A DNA stretch of 64,000 nt from Paraburkholderia largidicola. Its GTDB lineage: Bacteria > Pseudomonadota > Gammaproteobacteria > Burkholderiales > Burkholderiaceae. Location of the stretch: positions 2,418,001 through 2,482,000 of the forward strand of contig NZ_AP023174.1 of assembly GCF_013426895.1 (NCBI RefSeq), written 5' to 3'. This document shows, piece by piece, positions 45,695 through 55,400 of the stretch (positions are counted from its first letter, which is position 1; each line of letters starts with the position of its first letter). Position numbers and translations under genes: made by a program. The notes below the pieces were generated by a model that saw only the letters and a program-made list of their open reading frames with translations, was not told the origin of the DNA and made no database searches.

Positions 45695-47035
45695 TCATTT
45701 TGTCGACTTGATCTTGCCGACGTATCGATCTCCCTCGCGGACGATATCCAAACCAGCCCCAAAAGGCTTCGAGAGTTCGTTCAGCCTTGTGAGAATGCGG
45801 GCGCCATCTTCGATAGAGGCGAGTTGCGGACATCCGCGCCGGCTTCGCGGGACATCGCGGCCGAGCGTGATGGGATGAAGTTCGCTGTCGGATAGAACGC
45901 CGTTTTCGTAGGTAAAGCGTGCTACCACCGATTCCCAGAACAGCGGCTGCTTTCCATATCCGGTGACCACATCGAACAGATCTGCCGGCGTGGACGTCAA
46001 CGGCATTCCCTGCTGCTCGTAGACTTCGAGCGGGAAAGACGAAAACGTCTCCACATTAAAAATGAAATTGCCGAGCGAATAACAGATCGGCCGCCCCGCG
46101 TAAAGCTCGACGCCGCGCAGCATGTGCGGCCCGTGCGCAAAGACCCCGTGGGCGCCGGCGTCGATCAGTTGGTGAGCGAGGGGCTGCAAAAATTCTGCAG
46201 GGACCTCGGTGTTCCAGCGTCCCTGAATCCCTTCGTGGCAGTGAAGTCCGACAAAAACGAGGTCAGCCTGGCGAGATGCTTCTTTCACGGAGGCGACGAT
46301 TGCTTCAACGTCACGTTCCAGAACGTCGGTCTGAACGCGCGAGTTGTCGCTCGGTGCGAAATTGACACCCTCGACCGCGAAGCCACCTGGCGGCGGCGGG
46401 TCATAGATGTTCTTGTCCGGATAAGGGAAGTGAATTCCGGGGGCGGTCGTTCCCGTCGCCGAGACATTGACGCCCGCTTCCGCGAGGATCTCACGCAGTT
46501 CGTCGAACCGCTCCTTCCTGATGTAGTGGGTCTTTTGCACGCGAACCGGGGCTGTACCAGGGCGGCCTACGTCGCCAACGCTTGGATCTGCGGCGAGGCA
46601 GAGTCGAGCGTTGCTGGATCCAGCGGCTATATATGCGACGCGGGCACCTGGTGCGCTGAAATAGCGGGGAGCGCGCGCCTCCTGCAGAGTTCGGCCGACC
46701 CCGGCATACGTCAGACCACGCGCCTCCAGCGCCTCCATCGAAGCCACCAACCCCGATACACCGTAATCGGTTGCGTGATTGTGCCCCATCCCGTAGATGT
46801 CGACGCCAAGCCACTCAAACTCTGACAGGAGTTCGGGCTCGACGCCACAGGGTATCCCGTGCATGGTGGGCGAGGCCATGCGACCTCGCCCAGGGAACAC
46901 CATCTCGACATTGGTAATAGTTACGTCCGTCTTCCGAAGCATCTCAACGAGAGCGAGGAAGTCAGCATCTGGATTGGGCGAGATACGCTGCGTGAGCATG
47001 GCATCGCCCGTGGCAAGGACGCTAACTTTAGACAC
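45695..47035 (-). CDS. CapA/PgsA-type metallophosphoesterase-like protein
   Basis: The product is 446 aa from GTG 47035, with GGAGG 7 nt upstream. Early motifs are SVLATGDAMLTQRI, TNVEMVFPGRG and DIYGMGHNHATDYG (~85). Then come VFVGLHCHEGIQGRW (~245) and GVFAHGPHMLRGVELYAG with ICYSLGNFIFN (~300). This is the CapA (poly-gamma-glutamate synthesis) fold, which is related to calcineurin-like phosphoesterases. No signal peptide is seen, unlike membrane-bound PgsA, so a soluble hydrolase role is likely. It is downstream of cis element H. Confidence 0.82.
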   Translation of the reverse strand: MSKVSVLATGDAMLTQRISPNPDADFLALVEMLRKTDVTITNVEMVFPGRGRMASPTMHGIPCGVEPELLSEFEWLGVDIYGMGHNHATDYGVSGLVASMEALEARGLTYAGVGRTLQEARAPRYFSAPGARVAYIAAGSSNARLCLAADPSVGDVGRPGTAPVRVQKTHYIRKERFDELREILAEAGVNVSATGTTAPGIHFPYPDKNIYDPPPPGGFAVEGVNFAPSDNSRVQTDVLERDVEAIVASVKEASRQADLVFVGLHCHEGIQGRWNTEVPAEFLQPLAHQLIDAGAHGVFAHGPHMLRGVELYAGRPICYSLGNFIFNVETFSSFPLEVYEQQGMPLTSTPADLFDVVTGYGKQPLFWESVVARFTYENGVLSDSELHPITLGRDVPRSRRGCPQLASIEDGARILTRLNELSKPFGAGLDIVREGDRYVGKIKSTK

Positions 47036-47261
47036 GACAAATCCTCCATTTGTAACTAGTGAAATGCATGGCTTGAGCTGATCTCCATTCTCGACACGTC
47101 CCAACTGCATGGCCACGGCACGATGGTCAGCGATGACCCGCGTTTGACCGCGATCGACGCCTTCGTGCCCGCGCATTTCCGGTGACGGATCTACGCGACA
47201 AACGTCGCTCCGAGCCAGGCTGACGGCTCGGACATACGCACAATCGGTTGCAGCCTTCGTG

Positions 47262-47366
47262 TCAGGCGGATGGGATCCCGTGCAGCGCAAGGACAAGCAT
47301 GCCCGCCAGGACGATGCCCACGCCGATTGCGACTCGGATAGGGTGGAGAATTGCGGTCCCCGCCAT
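47262..47366 (-). CDS. Possible 34-aa membrane peptide or transporter stub
   Basis: The frame reads MAGTAILHPIRVAIGVGIVL and ends AGMLVLALHGIPSA. It is one hydrophobic helix, beginning 31 bp from cis element H and reading away from it towards the CapA-like gene. It may be a leader peptide, a small membrane protein or the stub of a lost transporter. Confidence 0.35.
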   Translation of the reverse strand: MAGTAILHPIRVAIGVGIVLAGMLVLALHGIPSA

Positions 47367-47396
47367 GATGATCAGCCTCACTGATGACTATATGCT

Positions 47397-47443
47397 CAGT
47401 CTGCCTGTATATTTTCGCGGCGTATGTAAGGGCATTTACCTAT
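47397..47443 (-). promoter_or_regulatory. Shared cis element H
   Basis: On the minus strand GCCCTTACATACG is followed by TATACAGGCAGACTGAGC (core 47397-47407). It points to the small frame at 47366 and the CapA-like gene. Confidence 0.72.
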
Positions 47444-48190
47444 CCAGTACCGCCCTCTTGTCGTCGACACCTTCGGCGGCTGGGAATCTCAACAGCCAAG
47501 TAATTATTACCGAATTGGCATAGAGCGGCTGGGCGTGTACGAAGCTTTACGCACCTCGAGACCGCCGTCTCGAGGCGCGACGGATACGCTCAAAGTTCAA
47601 TCACTACCCGGTCGACGGTCCGAGGACGGCGCACGGCGAGGTTCGGTGCCGTGGTCAAGAGCTGTCGACGTTCATTAATGCCACTAGTCGTGTTTACTGA
47701 CGCGCTAACGCGTTCATTAATTCTCCTAACGCGTGGGGACGTCGCTCTCCGCCTTGCCGGGCGTGAGTTTCAACGGCTTTCTCCGCCAGCAGCATTTCTG
47801 AACATGATTAGCAGTATCTAAGAATCCTGCCGCCTGTCAGAGTCCAGTTCGATTGGAAAGAATTTCTTTTGTTGATGTCCACGGAGAATTGACCCACCGG
47901 ATCAGTTTCACATCGGCGCTAACATCTAGGGCCGGGATCGATTTGCAGACGGCGAAGCGGCAAGGGAGCCGCAAACGAATGATCGCGTCACCGGATGCGA
48001 CTCAATGAAGGTGAAAACCAACTTCTCGGTAAACGCGGGCGCCGTAACCCGAGTGTGGGTGGCCCGGACGAGGCGTTCAGTGAAGTTTCGGGCACCGCGA
48101 GTCAATCCCGACTCGTGCTCGAGATCCTGAGTGATCAAATCGCTCGGTCACTCGCGCAAGCAATTGACACATGCCTCTCAGCGCTTTGCA
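47444..48190. other. 750-bp spacer at the boundary to the next island
   Basis: No gene is recognised. CGTTCATTAAT occurs twice (near 47670 and 47710), between GCTAACGCG/CTAACGCGT palindromic stretches. This region separates the catabolic island from the probable defence island. Confidence 0.4.
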
Positions 48191-50389
48191 TCAGATCGCA
48201 ATTCGCGATCGAGCGACAGCCTGCGTGAGATCCGCCTGCTGTTGTCCCATCAATCGGTTAGCCTGCTCGGAAATTGCAGCTGGATAACTTCCATTGGTGA
48301 TCCGATCTGCAAGCCACGCGTATTCGTAGCTCAACGACGATCCTCGTATGCGAGCGGCCATAGAATGCGCATCAACTATAAGACTGAAGCCTTCAAGACT
48401 GTTAAACGGACTGTCTTCAACATAAACCGAGATAAATTTCTTCAGTCCTTCTTCAGTCACGCAAACTCCGGATACGATCTCGTAGGTTTCCCTATAAGCA
48501 AAGTTCAATTGAGCAAATCGGTACAGAATGGCATGCATCCGAGCCTCTCGGACCAAGTCTCCTTTCGAGGCTGCTTCCCGGACACGATGCGACCATATCT
48601 CCAAGGCGCTATCTACAGCTTGGCTATCGGGCACCAACTGCTTCTCTGGTGGCAATAGCATTTCAGGCCGTATGATCCACTTCCCCTGTTCCGCAGTAGC
48701 TTCTAGCAACACAGGCTCGGCGACAGATAGTGGCGCGCTCGTAGCGATCTGATTCAGGCACTTTATGCGATCTTCGAGGGCCGCTCGTTCCATCAGCCGC
48801 GAAATTACCTTCCCGAACAATTCAGCGAGCCCTTCGGTTAGCGCGTTCTGCGTTTGAATAGTCGACGCCGCATCAATCAATCTGCGAATGCTGCCACACG
48901 CATCGGGGAATTGACACGATGGCGTGTAGTTGAAGATCCATTCAAGTAAGAATGAAACATCGCTTGCATCGCAGTTCGCCAAGGCCTCGCGGAGTGATTC
49001 CGCAGTTTCAAGATAGCCGTGAATGGTAGTTGCTTCGGGAACGCTCTCCAACGACGCCATCCGAAAGTAGCGCGCGAGTCGATCCGGATCAACCAAACGA
49101 AGTTCATCTTCGGGAACCTTCTCTTTCTTATCAGCGGTGACCGCGAACAGGAAAGCGCACGCCCTCCGTGCAACATCCCGTTCGGCCTCGTCGGCTGGCA
49201 GATGCTTCTCCCACGGATGCTCGAACTCATGCCTCGTCGAATCGGACCAATTCGACCAGTCGTTCACCCCTACAATGACCGCTTCACTTTCGGCGTCTCC
49301 CCTAAACGACTGCCCTATAAAGTCGGTGGGGTTGCGATGTACATGATCGCGAACGTCTGGGAATCGCTGGGATAGTGCTTCGAAGACGATCACGTCAACC
49401 GCGTTCACTTCGCCCCGCGTTGCTGGTAGACTCAGCAGCAGTCGATTCATCAGACGCACTACGTCACGAGGGTGACGCACGATATGTGTAACGGCTTCGA
49501 TGCCCGACCGATAGATCGCTTCCTCGTATCCGCGTAGTACGATATCGGCGCTCTTAAGCAGCTCCTGCAGCTTTGCATCAAGGAAACTACGAAGTTGATT
49601 TTGAAACAGCGGCGTGATTGGATAAGCTACCTGAACGATCTTTTCCAGATATGATTGTCCTCTCGCAAGGTTGCCACTACCTAATGCACTCGCCACGACT
49701 TCCCGATCATATGCCAAAAGATAAGTCGTTCTAGGAAAATCGGCAACGGCTTTTATCGTCTGCACTATCTGTCGAATTTCGTCTTCTGGTAACCGATCTA
49801 CATCATCGACCACCACGACAATAGTACGATCGAGGCTTTGAAGGGCCTTCACCACCTCCGCTTTCTTTCTGGCCAGATCTAAATTCGGAAGCACCTTTTC
49901 GACATCTTCCAGTGCTTTCTTGGCGGCTTCGGTGCCATCAGCAATTTTCTCCGCAGCCTCTGCTGCATCCTGTGCAATATTCCCCACAAACCCGACGCCC
50001 GGCAGGTACCTCAAATATTTAAGATACTTTATAAGTCCGATGTAGTTCAGAAGCTTCTCGCCCACTTTTAGCTTTTCTTCTTGTGCGCCTAGCGCGACAT
50101 GAAGTGCTGCTGCGATCTGCGTGACCAGTGCTTCAACCATTGCACCGCTGTTGCTCACAATCCACGGATTAAAATCGACAATAATCGGCTTGGTCTCGTC
50201 GGTAGTCTGACTTTCCAGGTGTCTTTTTATAAAACCTATAACGGTGCTCTTGCCTGTGCCCCAACCACCTTCAATTCCGATCACAAGACCGTCATCTGAG
50301 CGGACTGACAGAATCGAACGCGCAAGCGATTTTGCAAAATTACTGCGCCCGAGGGCATCAGTCTCTGCTGGCCGATCAGAAATGTGCAT
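48191..50389 (-). CDS. KAP-family P-loop NTPase
   Basis: The protein is 732 aa from ATG 50389 (MHISDRPAETDALGRSNFAK). The Walker A motif is IEGGWGTGKSTVIG (~40), the KAP-typical FNPWIVSN follows (~73), and Walker B is VVVVDDVDRLPEDE (~200). The region FVGNIAQDAAEAAEKIADGT between the two resembles the insert often seen in KAP NTPases. The C-terminal ~400 residues are unrecognised. KAP NTPases occur in phage-defence and abortive-infection systems. It follows a 1,252-aa gene on the same strand with a 111-bp gap. The start lacks a strong ribosome-binding site. Confidence 0.85.
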   Translation of the reverse strand: MHISDRPAETDALGRSNFAKSLARSILSVRSDDGLVIGIEGGWGTGKSTVIGFIKRHLESQTTDETKPIIVDFNPWIVSNSGAMVEALVTQIAAALHVALGAQEEKLKVGEKLLNYIGLIKYLKYLRYLPGVGFVGNIAQDAAEAAEKIADGTEAAKKALEDVEKVLPNLDLARKKAEVVKALQSLDRTIVVVVDDVDRLPEDEIRQIVQTIKAVADFPRTTYLLAYDREVVASALGSGNLARGQSYLEKIVQVAYPITPLFQNQLRSFLDAKLQELLKSADIVLRGYEEAIYRSGIEAVTHIVRHPRDVVRLMNRLLLSLPATRGEVNAVDVIVFEALSQRFPDVRDHVHRNPTDFIGQSFRGDAESEAVIVGVNDWSNWSDSTRHEFEHPWEKHLPADEAERDVARRACAFLFAVTADKKEKVPEDELRLVDPDRLARYFRMASLESVPEATTIHGYLETAESLREALANCDASDVSFLLEWIFNYTPSCQFPDACGSIRRLIDAASTIQTQNALTEGLAELFGKVISRLMERAALEDRIKCLNQIATSAPLSVAEPVLLEATAEQGKWIIRPEMLLPPEKQLVPDSQAVDSALEIWSHRVREAASKGDLVREARMHAILYRFAQLNFAYRETYEIVSGVCVTEEGLKKFISVYVEDSPFNSLEGFSLIVDAHSMAARIRGSSLSYEYAWLADRITNGSYPAAISEQANRLMGQQQADLTQAVARSRIAI

Positions 50390-50500
50390 GATGAGAATCC
50401 GTGAATTGTCTGGCAGTTGATAGGAGGAGTTCGAGACGCGCAATCATTTCGCTCGAGTAGGTGCCGTGGCTGGTCAAATTTTCGACTACTCTCGATTCCC

Positions 50501-53500
50501 CTAGTCTCGCAACGCCTGTTTCGCAGCGCGGATATCTTCCTGCTCCGCATCCCGCATCCAACCGTCTGCGACCCGTCTTAACATCGCAGCTGTACGAGGA
50601 GCGTCTGCCATGATACGAGCCCAGTCGCTTGCCTGCTTTGCGAGCGCGCGTTCCTGATTCCCCCCCTCTCCGATTGCCTTGCTAAAAACCCCTCTCATGT
50701 TGTAACGCTCGACCATTAAACCGTTTTCCAGCTTTTCGGATGCGATGTCTTCGATCGCCTTACGCACTGCCTCATGTGGCCATGCGTGGTCCAACTGACT
50801 CGCTGGCGAATGCGCAAACATGTGCCCAATGCGGAAGTCGGTGACATCAACTCTCCCTGAGTTACGTGCAAGCAAACGAACCTCGGAACACCATTGAACG
50901 AGAATTTTGACATCGACCTCGTTGCCGACTTGGCCCGGCAATATATGAATCCCTTCGAGTAGATCGTATGCAGCCCGAGCACGCCTTTCTTCTACTTCGG
51001 TGACGTCGCTATGTTCCGCATGGTCTGACCGGAACACGGCACACACGGCTTCCATGAACAAAGTAGGTTGTTCTGTCATCAATCGATGAAGAATCAACGG
51101 CTTTTTTCTGCTATGGAAAAAAGGCAGGTATGCAAACTCTCTGCGCGCATGTTCCATTGGCGGTATGTCAGATCTTCCCTCCAGCTCGTCAAATACCTGC
51201 TCGAGGTAATATGCCGTCATCGTCCCATGCTGCGTTGTCGAGTTATTGATTTCAGATACCGCCCCATCAAGCAGGCGTAAGAGCATGTCTGACGCGAGCT
51301 CGTTCAATCGGCGGATTGCAGTTTCTATCGCAGCCATCGGCCGACCGTGAGTAGCGTACTGCTCGACGGCAAACAGAAGCTCTTCCGTATCGCCGGTCAC
51401 GTAGAAGGCGCGCTTCTCGGTCCAATACGCTTTATTGATCTCTTGCCCAAAAGATTCAACGATGGTCCAGCTCTGCAGATTCTCATCCAGCGCGGTGAGC
51501 AGACGAGCGGTGCGCGATGGAGTTACCGTCAGGGTCCTCACAATATTTCTGAAATCGTGCGCAAATTCTGTCCCAAACCGGCTTACTCCCTGAGCCAAGG
51601 CAACGGCGCAGAGGCTATTGAAGTGCTCTCCACGCTCCATAGCCAGCCGCAACAGATCGACCAACTGCCCTCGTGACAACTGCAATGACTGGGTTGCCGC
51701 TGCGACGGTCGCTGGGACCTTGGCCCGCTGCGCAATTTCGATCAGTCCGACGAGACCTTTGGCTTCGAGTATGGTGCGGATTGCAGCCGATCGTGCGTCT
51801 TCTATGGGAGCCATCGGGTCGCCGACAGCCTCGACCATCGTGGGATAGTCCGGCATCCAGTCGTCGAACAACCAGGCACTCTGGGCGAGTGGATCTTCCG
51901 GGGTGAATTTTTGCACGACTGCATCGACAAGCGACAAGACCTCACCGCGAAGCGCCCAGTCCGCATTCTGAAATGATCGATGACGGTTTGCAGTCTTCCG
52001 CAAAGCATCCCAGATCTGGTATTGGACGTCCGCAGCCACGGAGGACAGTACAACGTCGAGCGCGGTAAGTGTGCTGTTGATCGCGTCGAAAGGGAACGCG
52101 CCCATCGCATCGATTAGCGTTTTCCATCGTTCTGGATCTTGCCCAACATGGGCTAACGCAAGCTTGACGACCGTCGCCTGACTCTCCCACACGACGCGAT
52201 AAGTCAGCACTTCCCGTTCACCCTCATCAAACTCACGAAATTTCGGCTTCGCCGAAGGCGACGAGCTATCGTGGAATCGTGGTAACAGTTTGACCAAGAG
52301 TGACCAGGCGATTGCCGGGACAGCATTGACGACGTGCGTTAAAACGGCATCACGCTCCTTGCCGGGTGCATGGGTATTAGGTGCCCAAGAGAGGAAAATC
52401 GCTCGCAAACTGTTTATGGGACGATTTGATATCGTCCCTCCCGGATCGATTTCCGCCAGACGAGCGAGGCACAGCGCGACCTGCAGCAGAAGTCGTCCGT
52501 CCCATGCCAGCGTTTCCAGGGCCCAGAGTAGACCAACGTGATAGGTGCGTGGAGTGAGAAGACCCTTATGCTCTTCAAAAATCGGCTTGATTCTGGCGGC
52601 GTCGCCCTCAAGCAGGTGCTCGAGGGTTTCAAGGAAAGGGATGGGTGCCGCCTCCGCGAGGAGAGCCAGATTGTCCTGCAGACTTGCGAGGAGCCGATGA
52701 TCGCTAGCCAAGCCCGTCAGCCCGCGGACGAGGTCGTTCACAAATTCCTGCGGCGTTGAGCCCACAACAGTAAAACCGGCTTGTTCGTGCAGCACGGCCA
52801 TGTGCAACAGCATGGTCATCATACCCTCACGCAGCCAGGCGCTGTGTGCGTCCTTCCGGACGGATACAGGGTTGTACACCTCGTCTGCCTTTGGTTCCGG
52901 CCGCAGTTGCGAAAAGACTTCCTGCGCAGCGTGCCTGAACCGACGTAAGTGCTCAGGCCCAAGAAGATGCCCCAAGTATACGAACGCATCGACCGATGAT
53001 CGCAGTGCCCACACATCTCCCACGTGGTCGACGGGGGGATCCCTGAACCTCGCCAGCCTGCGCAGAGGCGCCTCGAGCGACTCATAGTCATTGTGGGTGG
53101 CGAGCGTGCAGAGAATCTTCTGGTCTGACTCCGAAGACGAGACCCACGCGCCCGCGAGTAACGCGGGCAGTAGTGCATCTGCGCCTGTCGCCATCCACTC
53201 GGGTGTTTCAGCAGTCCCGCTCGGCCGCTGACGGGCCAGTACGGCGAGACTTCGTCCACAACGTCTTGCGAGGTCATATCCCTCACGCTCTGTAAGACCC
53301 ATTGCAACGAATGCCCTACCGAGTGCGGAACTGTCCGGACGCTTCAGTAATGTGTGGTTGGACCGTTGTTCGTCCGCCCCTGCGCTGACCACCGTTGGGC
53401 CGTACGGAAGAAATGAGCCCGCGAGTTTCCTTGCCTGCGCACGCGGTAAAAAGATCAGCCCGGTTTTGCCTACGAGCTGACGTGCCGCATCTTCCGACTC

Positions 53501-54259
53501 GACGACCAGACTGCGAGCCTCGATAAAGTAACGCACCTCCGGCTCCGCGCGACGGATCGCAGAGATCGCGAAAGCGAGGACCTCGTCAGGGGTGTCGGCC
53601 GCGTAGGCTAGCCTACCGCCTCTTTCGCGCAGAGCCTCTACCAGTTCGGAAGACTGGGTATCTCTGCCCGCGAGCAAAACATCCTCGACGAGCGCTGGAG
53701 AAAAACGATTGGAATACTCGTCCCAGAATTCGTCGATACTCCTTACTCCTAACGCGGGCAGAAGTCCCAATTCGTATCTCGCCCAACGCGCAGCCACGGC
53801 CGGGCACGTTGCAAGCCAGTCTTCCAGCATACTCCCATCGATATACCTAACGTCCCTCCACTCGCCTAGTTGTCTTTTTGCCTCCACCCAATCCTGCAAC
53901 TTCTCCTTGGGGTTATCCCATGTGCGGGGAGAGACAAAGACAAACGTCATTTCTCTTCGGACAGCCTCGTCAACCTGCCCGGTCCGAGTGAGATAGTCCG
54001 CACCGGCCTTTGCCGCTGCGCCGGAATTGACACCAAACTCCCAGATTGATCTGCCCTCGGGTACGTAAGGTGGCATACCCACCGCCTCCAGCACGCCGTC
54101 AAAGCCTCTGACCTGCCCTTTGTCCCCACGTGGAAAGCGAACGTCCGACACTGTGACAGCAGTAGCGCGAATCAGGTCAGCAACTAGTCCCGGAAAATTC
54201 GGTCGTGCCTGGAGTGTGTCGGCCCAGTGCGCCAAGTTCAAAGCGGTAATCCAACGCAT
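50501..54259 (-). CDS. Large protein, possible nuclease-like N-terminus plus helical repeats
   Basis: The 1,252-aa protein has an N-terminal ~170-residue module with FDGVLEAV, GRSIWEFGVNSGAAAKAGADY and a following VFVSPRTWDNPKEKLQDW. The D...WEFG...K arrangement resembles restriction-endonuclease-like domains of defence proteins, though a textbook ExK is not visible. The rest is leucine-rich and helical, suggesting a solenoid sensor or scaffold. It ends in an acidic/basic tail. With the KAP NTPase downstream it may form a two-gene defence system. The function is not known and the nuclease reading is tentative. Confidence 0.7.
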   Translation of the reverse strand: MRWITALNLAHWADTLQARPNFPGLVADLIRATAVTVSDVRFPRGDKGQVRGFDGVLEAVGMPPYVPEGRSIWEFGVNSGAAAKAGADYLTRTGQVDEAVRREMTFVFVSPRTWDNPKEKLQDWVEAKRQLGEWRDVRYIDGSMLEDWLATCPAVAARWARYELGLLPALGVRSIDEFWDEYSNRFSPALVEDVLLAGRDTQSSELVEALRERGGRLAYAADTPDEVLAFAISAIRRAEPEVRYFIEARSLVVESEDAARQLVGKTGLIFLPRAQARKLAGSFLPYGPTVVSAGADEQRSNHTLLKRPDSSALGRAFVAMGLTEREGYDLARRCGRSLAVLARQRPSGTAETPEWMATGADALLPALLAGAWVSSSESDQKILCTLATHNDYESLEAPLRRLARFRDPPVDHVGDVWALRSSVDAFVYLGHLLGPEHLRRFRHAAQEVFSQLRPEPKADEVYNPVSVRKDAHSAWLREGMMTMLLHMAVLHEQAGFTVVGSTPQEFVNDLVRGLTGLASDHRLLASLQDNLALLAEAAPIPFLETLEHLLEGDAARIKPIFEEHKGLLTPRTYHVGLLWALETLAWDGRLLLQVALCLARLAEIDPGGTISNRPINSLRAIFLSWAPNTHAPGKERDAVLTHVVNAVPAIAWSLLVKLLPRFHDSSSPSAKPKFREFDEGEREVLTYRVVWESQATVVKLALAHVGQDPERWKTLIDAMGAFPFDAINSTLTALDVVLSSVAADVQYQIWDALRKTANRHRSFQNADWALRGEVLSLVDAVVQKFTPEDPLAQSAWLFDDWMPDYPTMVEAVGDPMAPIEDARSAAIRTILEAKGLVGLIEIAQRAKVPATVAAATQSLQLSRGQLVDLLRLAMERGEHFNSLCAVALAQGVSRFGTEFAHDFRNIVRTLTVTPSRTARLLTALDENLQSWTIVESFGQEINKAYWTEKRAFYVTGDTEELLFAVEQYATHGRPMAAIETAIRRLNELASDMLLRLLDGAVSEINNSTTQHGTMTAYYLEQVFDELEGRSDIPPMEHARREFAYLPFFHSRKKPLILHRLMTEQPTLFMEAVCAVFRSDHAEHSDVTEVEERRARAAYDLLEGIHILPGQVGNEVDVKILVQWCSEVRLLARNSGRVDVTDFRIGHMFAHSPASQLDHAWPHEAVRKAIEDIASEKLENGLMVERYNMRGVFSKAIGEGGNQERALAKQASDWARIMADAPRTAAMLRRVADGWMRDAEQEDIRAAKQALRD

Positions 54260-55400
54260 GTTAGATCACCCCGAACGCGATGGACGACAAAAGAAGATTG
54301 CACGCGGCTGTAAGCCGCATTTTTCCCTGTCGGTGCAAATGCAAGAACCGGATGATGTCTGCCTGAATGCACATTGCCGTTGCGAGTCGTATCGCATATT
54401 TCTCAACGCGCTCTCCGCGCGGCGTGACGCAACTCAGCATGATGAGTCTCTCGTGAATTTGATTTCGTTATTGCTCACCCCTCGCGAGCAATCCAATCAT
54501 ATCCCTACCGCCAATCGCGTGCCACGATTCATAGGCCTAGTCGCTGGGACGCGTGGTGCGTTCAACGGCAGGACGCTCTCCATGCGTCTGCGGATCAACA
54601 CCACACGGACATACAGGTAGAAAACAGAGATGATCGTCGTGACCGGCCGCAGGTCCGCTCGGTTGTGAGCGTTTCAATCAGAGAGGCACTAACTATGGCG
54701 ACTCACGAACTTTGTTCTGTCACACGACCCTAGAGTCTTTGTCTAACGCGACGCGAGCGGTGCGTCTGCTCGATTCGCGTGCTTCAGCAAATTCGCTGGC
54801 TTCGATGTTCACCTCCAACCTTCGGTAGCAATCATGTCATCCAGATTCTTGGCGAAGCGTCACTCTTGCGAGGCGCATAGAGGTCGAACAAGACCCTTAA
54901 AACTTGCGAACGCGAGCGTGTGAACGGCTAATCGATCGGTGTCGGCGAAGTTCAGATCGATGGACGTGCCGGGTTGGCGAGTGACTGTTTCGGTCTAGCT
55001 GATCGCCTTCGGTTTATATTTTCCGGAATTCATCTCTATGAGAGTGACGATTGTCCGATGCAGAACGAAGCCGATTACGGTCCTTTATGTTGACGGCGGG
55101 ATGCGTACACCATTGTTGACCTCATCGCTCACGTATTAGACAGAACACGGAAATCGATCGCTGAATGCTTTCTCGATGTCAGGCTGCGCGACGGACACGT
55201 CAACGCGGTTGTTCGTTGCCTTGATGTCGACACACCTACATCTTCAGCCCTCCCCGTAGAAATGTCACCATAGTCTGCCAATTTAATTACTCTTGGAAAG
55301 AGCATCCTTTTTCCCACCAGGCACCGGGCGCAATTGCATATTGCCCGATGGGACAAAGGGAACTGTGCATAACTGGCGTGCTGCGGAAAAACACCCGAAC
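54260..55400. other. 1.1-kb stretch without a recognised gene
   Basis: Only short or unconvincing frames exist on both strands. It may contain the promoter of the 54259 gene and decayed material. No repeats or hairpins of note were seen. Confidence 0.4.

Noticed and set aside
48131..48658. Plus-strand frame over the KAP NTPase end
   Set aside because: Antisense to a clear NTPase gene, with no family resemblance.
54120..54620. 166-codon plus-strand frame at the start of the 1,252-aa gene
   Set aside because: Half of it is antisense to that gene and the rest lacks any protein signature.
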